A DNA stretch of 64,000 bases from Proales similis (Eukaryota; Rotifera; Eurotatoria; Ploima; Proalidae): the NCBI GenBank assembly GCA_019059635.1, contig JAGVRJ010000002.1, forward strand, positions 1,426,001 through 1,490,000, written 5' to 3'. Of this stretch, positions 10,756-24,231 are shown piece by piece. The notes beneath the pieces were generated by a model. It had not been told where the DNA came from, searched no databases, and saw only the letters and a program-made list of their open reading frames with translations. The translations under genes were made by a program, and so were the position numbers. Each line of letters starts with the position of its first letter. Within the stretch, counting starts at the first letter, position 1.

Positions 10756-13700
10756 ATGCAATTCAACATCGATCATTTCACCAATATATTAGTAATTTTG
10801 ACCTGTTTATCTGTGCTCGCGTTTATGTTCGGATATCTGGTCATCAAGCTGGCCGGCATTCTCTCCGGCAAGAGGAGGCGAACTAATCCAGAGCATAGAT
10901 GCGCCAACTGTTCATCGTCGGTAGTGAACACGGCAACATCTCAAATTGAAGAGTCGCCGAGCTTGAACGGAGACAGCGAGTTTACATCAGAAACACACAG
11001 CGCCAGTCGATCAGAGTTCTTCAAAAGTTTAAAAGCTCGAATCGGCTTAAAAACAGCGGACGACAGTCAAGCAGACATTGAAAAAGGCCGAATCGATAGA
11101 GAAGGCTCGAAGAAGAAGAAGACAGCCAAAGCAGTTGAACTGTCTGAAACTGAAGAGAAAAGAAAACAGAGAAGGAACTCGAGTGTACCGTCGGCAAGTT
11201 TAAGCGTAAAATTTAAAACAATAAGCAACGACTCGCTGAGCTCCAACTCAAGCAACAAGTCAGACGAGAGAGAAGATAGCCATTACACTAAAAGTCGTGC
11301 CTCTTCTGTATTTAGCTCGAGCGGCTATTGCTCAAGGAAAACGTCTACATCTACAAACGCTGACTCGTCCATAGTGGATGCGTATCGGCAAAAACGTCTA
11401 TCCGAGCTCCCGGGCAATTTCAGTTCGAAATCGAGCCTGGCGTCCAATCAGAACCGAAAGCATTCGGTTAATTTCAACTTTGCACCAGTGAATAGCTTGA
11501 AAATGGTGGCGCTCGAGCAGCAGACCGATCTGAAGGAAGAGGAGAGTGCAGACGAAAAGCGCAGATACAAGATCTCGCCGTCATCGGCCCGGGCGAAGAG
11601 CGCATCTCTTCTAATGGATGCAAAGAGAAGATACACATTGTTAACCAGTGAACCTCAAGCAGCAGATCAGCAATTTTGGGTGCCTGATAATATCATAGAG
11701 AAGATAAAAAGCGAAAAGCAGCGTCACAGTCTCCCAGAGGATACGAGCAAGTTCAAGTCAGATAGTGCGAATCATTTTAACGAAATTGGTTCGTTTGGCG
11801 CCAGTCCACCCTCGACTCTCAGCTCATCTGCTGCCAGGCAGCTCGATCAAACAGGTAAAGCAATCCAGCCGTTGCTGATTTATTTCCAAATCTTCTGCTT
11901 GATCGGCAACAGTCACATTATTATGCCAGCGTTTGTCGCTTGGGTGTGTGTGTGTTTGTTAATGACGATGGCAAACGAGCCACGATATTTAGATGAAGCA
12001 CATTTTATCAAAATTGGATAGCGTGAAGAAGAAGGGAGGAAGGAGATCGAATGGGATCGAAAAAGACAAGGCCCCGCATCCAATTTGAGTGAACTAATCA
12101 CATATCCCTCAGGCAGTACCTTTTTACACTCTTAAGGCCTTGTTTCAGTCTTTCGGGTCCGTTTTAGTTCATCAAACCGAACGAGCTGTCGAACTGCTTG
12201 TCGTTCTAGTTCCTTTACTTTTCAAAATCGATTATCATTGATAAATTGAATTTGTTTCACATTTGCAAGTGTTGAGAACAGAGTATTCAACATAATCATG
12301 TGAAGATTGTTTTCATGGTCTAAATCTTGTGTTAGTGAGGCAACTGACGTTTGCGCGTCTCTAATTTAATTTGTCGCTTCCTAGCCGCGTACTCCTAAAG
12401 CGATGCGTGTCTCAATACAATTTTATAATTCCCCAGTGGTGGTTTTTCATCAACTTGCTGATCTACTCTCTACAGATACTTGATGCCAATTCATAATTAA
12501 TTTCTGCCAGCTTTTGCCTAATAAAACCGGCAAACCCAACCATCCTCTCATACATGTCGCCACTCACTCAGACATCCTCGTCTCCGTTCGTCTCGCGCAT
12601 TTATTTTATTAATTCTGCCGATTCACGGTGTAAACATCATGCATCTAGGCCCAGCTAAAGGTTCAATAACGTCCAATTTCAGATTGCAGTTGAGGCCAGA
12701 AAATGTTTAGTTCAAATGCACCGAGCGCTCTGAGATGGAACCAGTCCTAGGTTCCTATATGCTGATTTAATTCACCGCCCATAATTACTTCCTCTCCATT
12801 TTCTTTTCACCAAAGAGTTTCAAGAATATCGCAGAAAAGCAGAAGCGCTCTAGCACTCATTTTCGTTTTATTCTGCTTTGTGTGTGTGTGTGTGTGTGTT
12901 TGGCGAAAATGTCTTTGGGATCGGAGCAGCGCTCATCGCCCATACTAATCTTCTCGAACGGCTGTCGGCTCAATTAAGAAATAATTTCGAAACAAGACAC
13001 AAAAAGAAGTGTCACGAGTGGTTCAAGTCTGAGCGACTTGATTTGATTGATCGATTTAGGTGATCAACTATAAGCGCACTCTTTACGAAATACGAAATTC
13101 GAGCACTCTCTTCTCAGCATCGAGCAAGTCACGCGCGCTCAACGCAATTCATTTCGCATCGAAGCAAATCACTCACGCCCTTAATCTTTTCATATAATTC
13201 CCGTCCGCCTGGCAAAAATAATTTGAATTACTCTCTCCCCTTCTCTTTTCTTCTTCCTCTTTCTCTCTTCAGTATTCATCTATCTTTAAAGGCTTTCACA
13301 TATCTGCTAAATCTCTGATTCATTTATGAACGGCAACCAGAGTCAAACCGAGAGCCTTTCGATCAATCTTATTATGTTCTGTTCTAGGAGCGTTATTTGT
13401 CGTGGATGACGATGATCATGCTATATTCTGCGTCAGTGCATTGTCAATTTAATGCCATTCAGACAATTTCTGCCTGGCTCGCCACCTGTAAGTGGCGCTT
13501 TCGTCTTCAATGCTCGTCAACAACTGCTGAGTTGAGTAGTAAATCGTGTCTCAGACTGCTTCTTTCTTTAAGCAGCCGCTTTTAACCAACAGTCCGAGCT
13601 AGATTATGTACCATCATGTAAATAGTGCTGATTTGAAATTCGATGATTTTCAATTCCAAAACGCACTTCAATTAAACCCTGACGCATATTGTGCGCTAAT

Positions 13701-15575
13701 CATCAGTTAAATGCATCTTAATTTTCATTTCGCTCATGAACAATGTAGTAGGGGTGGTCTGTTCGACTCTTCCCTCTCTTTACCCTCCTCTCTCTCTCTG
13801 TTCTTACCAAATTCTGTAATTGGATTCAATTATTTAAATCGCAATGACGATCATAAGCTTGAAACATAGTTTCTTATTCGATGCATGAGGAACCTATTTT
13901 ATTTGAGATCGAGGCAGGCGGCAGCGATGAGTGGGAGGAAGTAGCTAAACAGGAAGTCTGACCCTTCTGCCAGAGCTGAAATTTTGCATAATCGCAGTTG
14001 TGCTCGTGATCGCGTTTTGATATTTTAGAGTGGAAAATGATGCAGTGGCTGCGTTTTGCGTTTATTTCTAATTCCGACCTCAGCGTCGTCACCACGATCG
14101 TTATCGTCATTGAAAAAATATGAAGCGCGATTTTCTTAATGAAACGGCAATCCATCGTGGGAATGCGCACGTCAAATCATGCGCAAAATCCAACTGATCC
14201 AAAATTTTTAAAATTGTTTCTCTCTTTATCAAGAGCCATATGGAAACAGCAGCGAGCCAGAAATGGAACACGACCGTACAAAAAGGGGCTCAGAGATGAG
14301 CATAGACTCAGAGGCATTAATGCATAGGCAAGCATCTCGCCCGAGCATCTCTCAAGGTCGCCGCCGTGCTTCCATGTTCGATCCGATCGATCCGACCGAG
14401 CTTCAAAAGACTCTCTATCAGAGTGTTCAAGATGTAAGACCTTTTAGCATCTCACTCGCTCTTGCAATCCACTTCATGTTTTCGTCACCTCTCTCTTTCT
14501 TTCTCTCGTTCTCAAAGGCAAAAGAGAAGAAAAACTCGATGGCCGGCGACATGGACGACGAGGAGATATTCGGTTCAATTGAGTTCGGCGTTGAGTATTC
14601 AAGCGATTCGCACAAGCTTCAAATAGAAATATTACGCGCGTTCGATTTAATACTGAACGCCACGACCAACTCGAGCGTGTTTTGTCGCTGCACTCTGATG
14701 CCCGACAAAATATCTTCGCAATCCAAAGTGGTCAAGCACACGGCCGATCCGATATTCGAGGAGACGTTCGATTTCGAAAACTTGGATCCGGCCAAGCTAG
14801 ATGCTCGCCACATTGACATTTCTATATTTGAGTTGGTCAAGGGCCCGCAAGAAGTTTGTGTGGCAAGTTGCTCTTACAAGTTGAATCAAAGCATTAAAGA
14901 CAGCAAACGCATTCTGCTCCGTGATCTCAAGTCGCCCAACAAACAAGACGAGGTGAATGTCTGAATGCAGAGAAGAGTGACGGTTACATTTTCTAAACTT
15001 GTTCACCTCAATAGGAATATATCGGTGATTTGATGTTCTCATTGGCCTATCTGCCGGCCTCCGAGAGACTGGCCGTGGTGGTCATGAAAGCTCGTAATTT
15101 GCCGAGCATCGGCCAAGAAAAGCGATCGGCGCCCGACAGCTATGTTAAAATAAGCGTGTTAAGCAAAGAGGGCAAACGGCTCAAAAAGAAAAAGACTTGT
15201 ACTCAGAAAGGCAACTCGAATCCAGTGTTCAATGAGGAAGTTGTATTCACGCACATAAAAAAAGACAAGCTCAGCGAAATGGTCATTCAGCTTGAGGTGC
15301 TGCACGAACACTTGACGCACAAGGACCTGTTGGGAGTACTTCAAATATCGGCCGGCTCAAAGGGCAACAAATTCCTGCAGTGGAAAGAAATGCTCGAAGG
15401 CAAGAAAACAAACGCGTGGTGGCAGAGTCTAGAATACTCCGGCACAATGTCGAGTATGAACTCGAACCACGAGGACAGCGACGGAAACACAGGCAGTCCT
15501 AGTGAGCGAAAGAACTCGAGCTTCAAGAGTCTCAATTTTTCAGGTCTGAAGATCAACGGCTTTGGCCACAAATGA
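10756..15575 (+). CDS. synaptotagmin-like tandem C2-domain membrane protein
   Basis: Exons 10756-11854, 14234-14433, 14518-14952 and 15015-15575 give about 764 residues. Residues 10-34 form one transmembrane helix followed by KRRR, then a cysteine pair (CANC) and a long Ser/Lys-rich linker. The C2A domain starts about IFGSIEFGVEY and the C2B domain about YIGDLMFSLAYLP. The C-terminal WWQSL resembles the synaptotagmin WHxL motif. C2A loop 1 lacks the usual aspartates (FDLILNATTNSS), and C2B keeps only part of the set (APDSYVK), so calcium-independent membrane binding is likely. This fits the synaptotagmin superfamily (types 12/14/16-like); the exact orthologue is not resolved. The second exon may start at 14261 instead of 14234 (both keep frame); 14234 is preferred for its pyrimidine tract. 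The 2.4 kb first intron is far longer than others here. Confidence 0.82.
11855..14233 (+). other. long first intron of synaptotagmin-like gene
   Basis: A 2.4 kb intron with a (TG)n microsatellite at about 12879-12900 and pyrimidine-rich tracts. No further in-phase exon could be identified, though a small alternative exon cannot be excluded. It may hold neural enhancers; that is inference from its size alone. Confidence 0.5.
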
Positions 15576-15616
15576 GACGTAGCTAGCCAGACACACCAAT
15601 TTAAAGAAAGCAAACG

Positions 15617-15622
15617 AATAAA
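15617..15622 (+). terminator. polyadenylation signal of synaptotagmin-like gene
   Basis: AATAAA 42 bp after the stop and about 110 bp before the 3' end of the convergent ninjurin gene. Confidence 0.55.
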
Positions 15623-15734
15623 GCCTAAAAAGCGGAGCAGTTTTTACTTTCCTTTTTTTTTTGTCTTGCGCGTTGTTGAGTGCGAGAGATGAGTAAGCGA
15701 AAGCGAGAAGGCGACACGAAGCGCTGCCAATTAT

Positions 15735-16277
15735 TTAGATGCTAAGGAAAACGTTTATGAATATATTTACAACGGTGATGATTAACACAAGAATGGTAAT
15801 TGCGTTGTTTTTCTTGATGCTCGCGTCTCGATTCGCATTGTCGATGAACTGTTGCCGCTTACTCGTGTAGATCAGAATTATACCGCAGCCGAACTGAAGC
15901 AGTAGAGACAAGCAAATTGAGAACATGATCATGATTTCGAGCGTTTCCCATGGGCTTGATCGCTTCGTCACGATCAAATGCTTCATTTGAGTAAAATTCG
16001 TTGCAATCAAGGCCAAGTCGAGCAGGCCGGTTGCATAAGTTTTTCTTATCGACATGGTGTTTAGCGACTCGTTCAAATTAGCCAGGTCCACATTGCGCAC
16101 TGAGATCAGGTTGTCGGCGTCGATCAGATTCCTCGAGTTTTCCTCCATTGCGTTCAGCTTGAGGGTGCTCCTTTCCAGAATGGCCTCGGTGTTTCGGTAC
16201 AGAGGACTCGAACGAGCGGCACCATGTTCGCCCGCATCCACCATTGGCCTCATCTCAAACACAGTGCTCGACGACAT
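15735..16277 (-). CDS. NINJ: ninjurin family membrane protein
   Basis: A single-exon frame of 180 residues. The C-terminal 110 residues match the ninjurin fold: an amphipathic segment (TYATGLLDLALIATN) followed by two hydrophobic helices (IMIMFSICLSLLLQFGCGIILIY, shortened here to its centre SICLSLLLQF, and ITILVLIITVVNIFINV). Vertebrate NINJ1/2 are adhesion proteins, and NINJ1 oligomerises to rupture the plasma membrane in lytic cell death; the role here is inferred. The N-terminal 70 residues are polar and family-variable. The gene is convergent with the synaptotagmin-like gene, stop codons about 160 bp apart. Absence of introns contrasts with most neighbours. Confidence 0.85.
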   Translation of the reverse strand: MSSSTVFEMRPMVDAGEHGAARSSPLYRNTEAILERSTLKLNAMEENSRNLIDADNLISVRNVDLANLNESLNTMSIRKTYATGLLDLALIATNFTQMKHLIVTKRSSPWETLEIMIMFSICLSLLLQFGCGIILIYTSKRQQFIDNANRDASIKKNNAITILVLIITVVNIFINVFLSI

Positions 16278-18320
16278 TTCTTCTTGACCCCTACTGGAGC
16301 ACTCCTCTCCTTAGTTTTCAATTTATACATTCTATTTGTCTGGTGCTTATTTTAGAATAAAACAGTCCACTGCGTAATTTCTAATTTTAACGCCGATGCT
16401 TCTTCGCTAATTCTTTGCCTCTTCGCTCGCTTGAACTTGCTATCATGGTTCATTCGATCGCCTTTTCCTTCATTGTCAACCGTTTGAGGCCGTTCTCAGC
16501 CTCCCGACGAATTTTTATTTGGCCAAACAAGACACACAAACGGAGTTTGCATTCAAACTGATCACATGAGAATTGTTTGCCTTCAAAAGATTCGATTGGC
16601 TCGGATAGGTCGCTTACAAATTCATATTTGCTTTTGCTTTTCTAATTTGTGAATGATTGAATCAATTCGAAATGAGGCGTTGAAAAGATAAGAAGCCAGT
16701 TTGCCCAGGCATATTATTATTATTATTTGCAGCCTAATCGGCGGAACAGGTGAGGGAGTATAGTCGGAGAGAAGGGTGAGAACGAAATGCGTGGTTGTTC
16801 AATCGGAATCTATTTGGTACATGTTTGCTGCGCATCAAACAGATGACGCGAAAGAGAACGGTCGGGTCGGTTGATATGGCAACGCATTGAAAACTGGGTT
16901 CTTTGCAGGCGACTGAGGTGAATGAGTCAATATTTTTGCTGAATTCGAAACGGTTCTCTACTCAATTGATAAGTAATGTAAATTGAGGTCAACGTGAAAA
17001 AAAAAACGAAGCTCATTTAGACACATGATCACATAAATTATTATATTTGAGGCGATTTAGAAAGAAAATAATGGAAATTCGTACAAGTCGTCAGCTCAAG
17101 TTGGCTGGTCTTTCAGATGGAATAAATGCAATTTAATGAATCCTCGACTCAGTTTTCTTTGTTGTCGAGCCGACACATTAAGCTGGCGTAAGAATTGATT
17201 TAGATCGTTTCTTCTCGTCAGAACAGCGCTTGCATTACTATTTGCCTTTGCATTCATTTGCACTCAGCCAACTTGGTCTAATAGCGACCCTCACACACAG
17301 TCGTCGTCGTCGTCTCCTACTCGTTCTCTCGCTCAACAATCGAGCGTGTTTATTTTTAATTCAGCTCTCATTGTTCGTGATACTGTGCATGTTAGTACAA
17401 GTGGTTTGATGCATGCGATGCCGCCTCTCATGAAATGAGGTCGATCACCGACATGCAACGAGCAAGGTAACCGTGGTGACATGGGGTCACTTGTGCGCGG
17501 CACAGATCGTCCGGTAATTGCTGCAGTTCCATTATGAATTATTTTGTCACTCTTTATACTCCTGCGGAGACTATTAATCTCGGCCGAGCCATTTTACTCC
17601 GCTTAAGCCAAAATATTTATTCTCTAATTAGAGAGTGGCCGGACCAGCCCTAGAATTGATGGCTACTCAGGAAATCATCCATTTGTGCGCACCAATAATT
17701 TCTGAGCAATAATTCTTGTTCAGTCATGAGCGCGACTCGCTGAGAGATGACGAAAATTAGCCAACTTTGTCGCTCGGCTCCGCTTCTCTTCTCTTCACTT
17801 TCCTGCCGCCGCAATACCTGAGAGTGCTTGTGCTTGATTTTTCTGCTGCCTTCAATCGCTTAAAGATTTCTCACTACCCGATATTAATTCATTAATTTGA
17901 ACTTGCATAATACGCGCCCGATTCCACCTATTCTTGTTTGTCGATTTAGGGCGAGATGAAAAAGAAAAATAACGACGCATGCGTGACAAGCAGTTGGCCC
18001 GATCGAATCGGATGTTTGCCTTTTGGGCGATTATATAACAACAATAATACACATTTCCTCAGTTACTCTCTGCTACTGCTTCTTTCTTTCTGGCGTTTAA
18101 TTCTTTGATTATTTGATCGCTTCTTTCTATTTCATCGCCGAGCAGCGTTTACTCAGCAGCACCTTGGCCCATGAGCGAATAATAATTGTTTTCTCTTTGT
18201 GTCCCTTTTGTTTCAATTGAATCTGTAAATAAATCCAGATTTAGATGAGGCGCCTCTCGATTCCTGCCTGATTGGCTTCATGTGCGTTTACGAGCCTGGA
18301 CGAGTTTGACGATTATTAAA
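16278..18320. other. intergenic between ninjurin and AKNA-like gene
   Basis: A 2 kb flank shared by two divergent genes. It is AT-rich with ATTA cores, a short ATT repeat near 16715 and a (GTC/GTCGTC) tract at about 17300. No exon or RNA gene seen. Confidence 0.45.
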
Positions 18321-21300
18321 ATGGATCGTAATCTCGTTAGCAGCGTCATATTCTCTTCTTCTTCCTCTCCGTCGGCGAACAAGGCAGGCTGGAGCACGAA
18401 CGAAGCGGACGACATGGAGTCAAAGTTGGACACAAAGGCCCGATTCGAGCAAGAGGTCGAAATCGACTCCAACCTGCAAGACGAGAATCAGTTCGATCTT
18501 GATCACGAATACTTTCCGCAACACACTGAGTTCGAGTCGCAACGAGACGATTCGCTCAACGACGTGGTCAGTCTCGGAAAGCAGACGCCGTTTCGACTGG
18601 ACACCAGTGGCAAGGAGAATCGGAGCAGCGAGCATTACGAAGACTCGCTGAGGAACTCGCCTCGCAAAGAAGCAGGTGGCCAATTGGACTTGTCAAATCG
18701 ATATTCTCTCATCGAATGTGAATATTTGCCCGAAATGAGTCAAAGTTTCGTAAACGATCAAACAACTGACTTGGACGGAACAAACATCGATGAAATTCTT
18801 TTAATTGCCGACGACACCGGTCATCGATCGTACGGTTTGCCCCAGCCCGGCAGACCGATGAGCGAGTTGATTGGCAAAGGCCGCCTTAGTTCGTCAGATA
18901 TGTGGAAAGTGCAATCCGAAACACTGTTCCGAGCTGAGCCGTTCGATGGAAGCGAAAGCCGGTCGAGAGAAGAAAACCGCAAAGAAGAAGACGATACCTC
19001 AGAGCAGGAGGAAAACGTCTATCAGGCGACCGTGGTCAGAATCGAGGCCGAAGACAGCATGAACTCGAGCGAGTGGAGGAAGGCTGAAAAGCAAGCAAAT
19101 GCCGAGCAAAGTCCGCCATCAAACGAACAACAGCAGCTGCAACAGAAAAACGTGGGAGCATTTAAACTTTATACAAAGCAAGATCTTAAAGAGCCAGGAG
19201 ACGATATGTGGTCTTCCGACTCAATGAAGCCAAATAGCAAGTCGAATCAACAACAGCGCGCTCAACCCAAGCCCAATGATGGCAATCCAGTTCAAACTTC
19301 GAGCTCAGTGACTACTGACAAGAGTTTGGAGAAAATTGGACAAAGGCAAAGTGCCAGAAGAAAGCTCAAGTCGTACAGGGGAGGCTCGACCAGCGCCCTG
19401 AACGTAGAGAAAAAGAATCGCTACAGCTCGCGGGACGACTTTGGACGCATTCGGTCTCGGCCGTCAACGCATGATATCACATATTCGCTTGAGAGCGACG
19501 ATTCCATCGTGGCCGAGAGCTTGTTGAACGACAAGGAAAGACTTAAAGAAAGACTGAAACGGTCAAAAGAGGACCGCGAGAAGCTGATTCAACTCCAGCT
19601 CAACTACCAACGCCTGCTGGAGCAGTACGCAGAGGCAGAGAATTTCATCGATACATTTCGCCTGGGCATGAGCAACACTAACCCGACACCGAGTTCTAAT
19701 CAACAGGTGAGCTATTCTGCATTTTGTTGACTAAAAGACCAGAACCGCAAGCGGGCCCACAAGCTCTCTTTTCACCTGATGGGCGAGAGTTGCTTTTTAT
19801 TGCATTTCATTGTATATAGTTAGCTCGGCAGTAAATTTCCTGCCAGTCAGCTCTGCATGCTTTAGAGCATCAGGGCGGCCTAGGTGGTCATTGTGGCCAA
19901 AACAATCAGCGTCTCATTATTGAAATCGAATAGCGAAAGCTAACACAGATGCAGGCACACCACCACTAATATAACAACAACAAAAACGAAAAGAAAAACG
20001 AATTCAAAAGTTGTTTCGAATCGAATCAATTAGGTTCGCTGATCTCTCTTTCATTGTTTATTAGTTCTGCTTGTTAACTAGCGAGCGTGCCCAAGCTGAC
20101 CATTCGCTTTCATCAGCTCATTCATCGCTTGGGCCGGCGCGTTCGGGTGTACTAAAGCTTTTTGAAAAATCAGTTAACAATCGAAAACGAAAAAGCCAAA
20201 GCTGCTCAATTGACCCGAATGAAACATAATTTATTGATTTGAAATGCTTCATTTAGTAGTAGAGGATTTTTCAACTCTTGTTATTCAAGTTGAGCATTAC
20301 ACAACGGTCATTTCTGATTGTTTGAGTGCTGCGTTCTGGTGACGCTCTTTATTTACTAGGTCATTAGCCAGTTGCATAATGCTGGCTGCCGCACCGCAGA
20401 AAGAAAGAGCCATCGAATGACACCCACGCCCAAAGGTGATGGCTCATAGTTGTTGCATCATATCAGCCAGATCATGAGGTTCTTCTCTATTGTGTGTGCG
20501 AACCGATAGTGGCCGTTTGCAAGAAAAACACAGAATCCCTTTCTAGCCGAGGTCTATTCAATCGGGTGACAAAAAAAAACCGAAGAAAGGAATAGGCTTG
20601 AATCGAGGTTTCAGATTGCAAGCCTTTTCTTGCGCCCGCTTTGATCTCGTTTCGTTTACTTTTTTTATTTAAAATAACGCCAACTACCCTTGTCTAGTTC
20701 AGTGTGGATTTGCAAGCTTACTTGGCGAGCGCGCAGATATTCCAGGAAAAGACAGAATCGCCTTGCACCCGTCAAGTGTTTGCGCTTGTCAATGACCGGC
20801 TCAGGTTATTGTTGGCAAATAAATTTTAATTTGCGTTTAGTACACACGAATTAATTGGCCACTTGAACTTGTGCTCAGTGCGTTTCTGTTATTTTTCATG
20901 ACTAGGCGAGCTTTTAATAAGTGAGAGCTCTCACTTGTTGCTAATCGCTCTGCAACAAGTCCGCGTTGGTCATTTCAATTATTACCCAAGTCACGCAATT
21001 ATACAAGAAATGAATTTTTTTTTTGTTCATCGCTCAAGAACCTTGCCCCGAGCCAGTTGCTGCTTGACTGACTGCATTTTAATCATTTCTTTCGCAACCG
21101 CTAGGGTTCGTCGGACGCCAACAACAATTCGGGGAGTTTCACTCTGCGACCGGATGCAAAACAACCAGTGGCCTCTCGAGCCTCAATTAAATTATTCCAG
21201 AGCCAGGAAGCGCTTAGCTTAGCAGGCCGCGAAAAGCCAGATGAACCAGCGAGTCCATTATTAAACGAGTCCAACAACCAAGAAGCTTTCTTACTTAAAA

Positions 21301-24231
21301 ACTGGTCACTAGCTGAAGAGCAGTCGGACAACAGCTTCAATCCGAGCACCTCTGTCAGTCCAGATCGGGCAGCCGAACAGCAACCGGACGCCGAGGAGAT
21401 TCTTGTGGAGGCCACTTCAAAGCTCGGCATATTGGTGCAGACAAAAATACTGGAAGAGAGGGTAAGACCACATGTTCACGTTGACTGGTTTCAACTTTCG
21501 GCCCTGACTGCTCAAACTAGATGCAATCGTTTCTCACTCTCATGCAAGAAAAGCAGCTGAATGAACACGAGCAGAAAATGGGCTTCAAAAGTATAAAGGC
21601 AGATTATGAAAATCTGATGAAAAACTACGAACAAGTGAAGAGCAATGAGGCTGACTTTGAACTCGACATGTAATCCTATCCGAAGGAAATTTGAATTAAA
21701 TTAAAAAACTCTTTTTGACGCTTATAACCAAACAAGGGATTTGAACAACGGACTGGACAAAATGAAAGACCTTCTGTCGAACATTGTGGAGAAGATGGGA
21801 CGTAATCTAATTGAACGGTCGCCGTCCGATTCTATGCTGTCCGCCCTTCCATCAGCTTCGAACGGATCCAGCGTAAGTACCTCAGGCTGCGGCCATTGTT
21901 CAAGAGCGAAAAGACTCAATTGTTGCCACTCGCCAGACACCCCAGTCGTACGGAAACCAGGACGAGCTTATAGAGCAATACAACCGACTGCTTGATGTGT
22001 TCAATGGAAGCACGACCGAAAAGGAGCTGATGAACAGTCTCAGACTTGACCGGAGTGGTCAGAAGACGTCGTCTAAAACGATGCCAAAGGGCATTGTTCG
22101 TTCTCAAGAGTCAAGGCATTTTGAGTCAGAAGAAAGGAAGAGCAAAGCCCCGAAAGCGAGCAAGGAGCATTTGGCAAAAGCTCAAGGCAACAATTTGACC
22201 GAAAAGCGAGAAAAGACCGTGAAATCTAGCTCAAGCAGTTCAAAGTTGACTGACCGTGTCGGCCAGCAAACATCGAATGAAAGCACGAAATTGAAAACTA
22301 AACTGCTCGCCAAAAAAGAATTATCAGGCAGCTCAGGCGAACGCACGCAAGGCTCAGGGAAATACGCAGCTGGCTCAGCAGCAGCAGGCAGCGCAACTCG
22401 AAACTCTTCGGAGTATCAACAGGATCTTGGTTTGAACGCTCAGACGGCAGTTTACCATCAAAATAAAACGGGCGAGAAAAAGCGGGCCAGTAAGCATTCG
22501 CCGAAAGTGGTCATGCCAAGTCAGAAAGGCGAGGAAGCGTTTGAGCAGTCGGATCGTTACCTAGTGGAAGTGAAGCAAAAATCGAACAAGTCAAAAGAAA
22601 GAGTAAAGGCGATTGAGAGTCGCAAGGCCAAGTCTAAGATCGTTTTGAGAAGCTCTGAAGATAGGACTTGGAGTCGAGAGAAGCCTGACAAAAAGCCGAG
22701 TCCGCTGACGAATGAGGAGGAAGAGAATTGGACTGAAAACGACATCGATTCTTACCTGTCCAATTACGAGTCGGATAGAACCAGTTTGATCGACGAGAGA
22801 GATTTCGAGCGGAAAGCCATTGACGACACGTGTTCGTCCGAATTTGAAGGCGACAACGTGAACCGAGTGCGAGCACAGAGAACTTTCAAAAGAGCGGAAG
22901 CACACGCCAAGCAGAGTAAAGCTCGCGACGACAAGCGATCATCGAAAAGGCAAACAAAGCAAAGCGTTCAAGTGGCCAGTAGCCAAGATACGAGTCTGGA
23001 CGACGCTTCGACTCTTAAAGAAGATCAGAGTTGTTTTGAATCTGACTCGACAAAGCAGTCAAGCCAAACTCTGTCTCAGTCGAGTTCGTCTGACAATTCG
23101 TCAAGTTCAGCAGATCCCAAGCGACCAGAGTAGGACGAGTCTTGAATCTTTTCCAATTGAATGATTTTAAAGGACTCTTGATTAGAATTATGGTTGCGCG
23201 TCTAGCCAAGGAGGTAGAAGCTCTGAAAAAGAAGATTCTGATTGAAAAAGCCACATCTCAGAAGCCGCCTTTGAGTTCGAAGGAAAAGCCGAGGAAGAAA
23301 GATGGTAAGAGGAAGCATGAAAATTGAAGAAAATTGTTTTTTTTTTTTAAATAAAAAAGGTCTCGTTGGACCAGAAAAAGAAATGCCGCGCGAAAAGTCA
23401 AATGGAAGAAGAAAAGCGGAACGCAGCGACAGAGACGTGCGAATGAATTCGTGCAGAAAAGAGAGCCAAAGCGACAGCAATTCCTACGAGGTTCGAAATC
23501 GTCGAATGGTGGCACACGATCCAGTCAAACAGAAAGAAAAGCTCCATCGCTGCTGGTGTGAACGCTTGAAAGAGAAAAGGACGCATCACGAGTGCGACGG
23601 TAAGAAGAGAGATTTCTGAAGCGACTGTTCGCAAATTCTCCAATTTGGCAAATGCTCTCGTTCACAAGATTCGGCCGTGACTACAGATTTCGACAACGAC
23701 TCGCAATATTTGAGTGAACGGTGGTGTCTGCCTCCCGAACAAATGCGCAGATTGCAGAAAAGTCAGTCGGCACGAAATCTCAACTATGCCTATCGAACCG
23801 AGTTTATTCCCCACCCTCGACCAGCGCCTGCGTATGCGGTCGGCTTGGGCTACCCGGCCCGAGCTTACTATAATCCTGAAAGCGGCGCATTTCGTAGCAA
23901 TCAACGTCTCAACTTGGCAGATGTCGACATTGAGGGCGCAAACGACTACATAAACGCGCAGACGATTGCAAATCCGGTTCGTCTGGTTCAAGCTCGGCCT
24001 TCCACAGCAAAGCCGGAACTAATCAGCGAATCTGGTCTCGGAAACAAGAAATCTCCACTTTTTAACCCTGCGGACCGAGCGACATGCAAGTATGTCTCTG
24101 CCTCTCTATCAGGCAACGCCTCGAGTCTAATTAATCACGCAAGGGCCAGAAAAGTGCACTACTACATCCGTGAGTATGGTGAGATATCTCAGTCGGAGAA
24201 GGCACAAGCTGCGGCCCTAAGGTTGTTTTAG
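18321..24231 (+). CDS. AKNA-like: AKNA-domain coiled-coil protein
   Basis: Eight exons: 18321-19706, 21105-21461, 21521-21669, 21737-21872, 21937-23129, 23186-23304, 23360-23599, 23669-24231; frame is kept throughout, 1380 residues. Residues 436-449 (YAEAENFIDTFRLG) match the hallmark of the AKNA domain. It is embedded in a helical stretch starting KERLKERLKRSKEDREK, and a second helix-rich block follows in exons 3-5. Vertebrate AKNA is a centrosomal subdistal-appendage protein that promotes microtubule nucleation during neurogenic delamination; earlier it was called an AT-hook factor. The remainder is low-complexity, Ser/Lys/Glu-rich and probably disordered. The first intron is 1.4 kb, the rest 55-69 nt. 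The donor at 23129 (GA before GTAGGA) is weak but is the only join that avoids the stop at 23131. Identification rests mainly on the short motif. Confidence 0.75.
19707..21104 (+). other. 1.4 kb first intron of AKNA-like gene
   Basis: No in-phase exon, RNA gene or repeat recognised inside. Confidence 0.45.
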
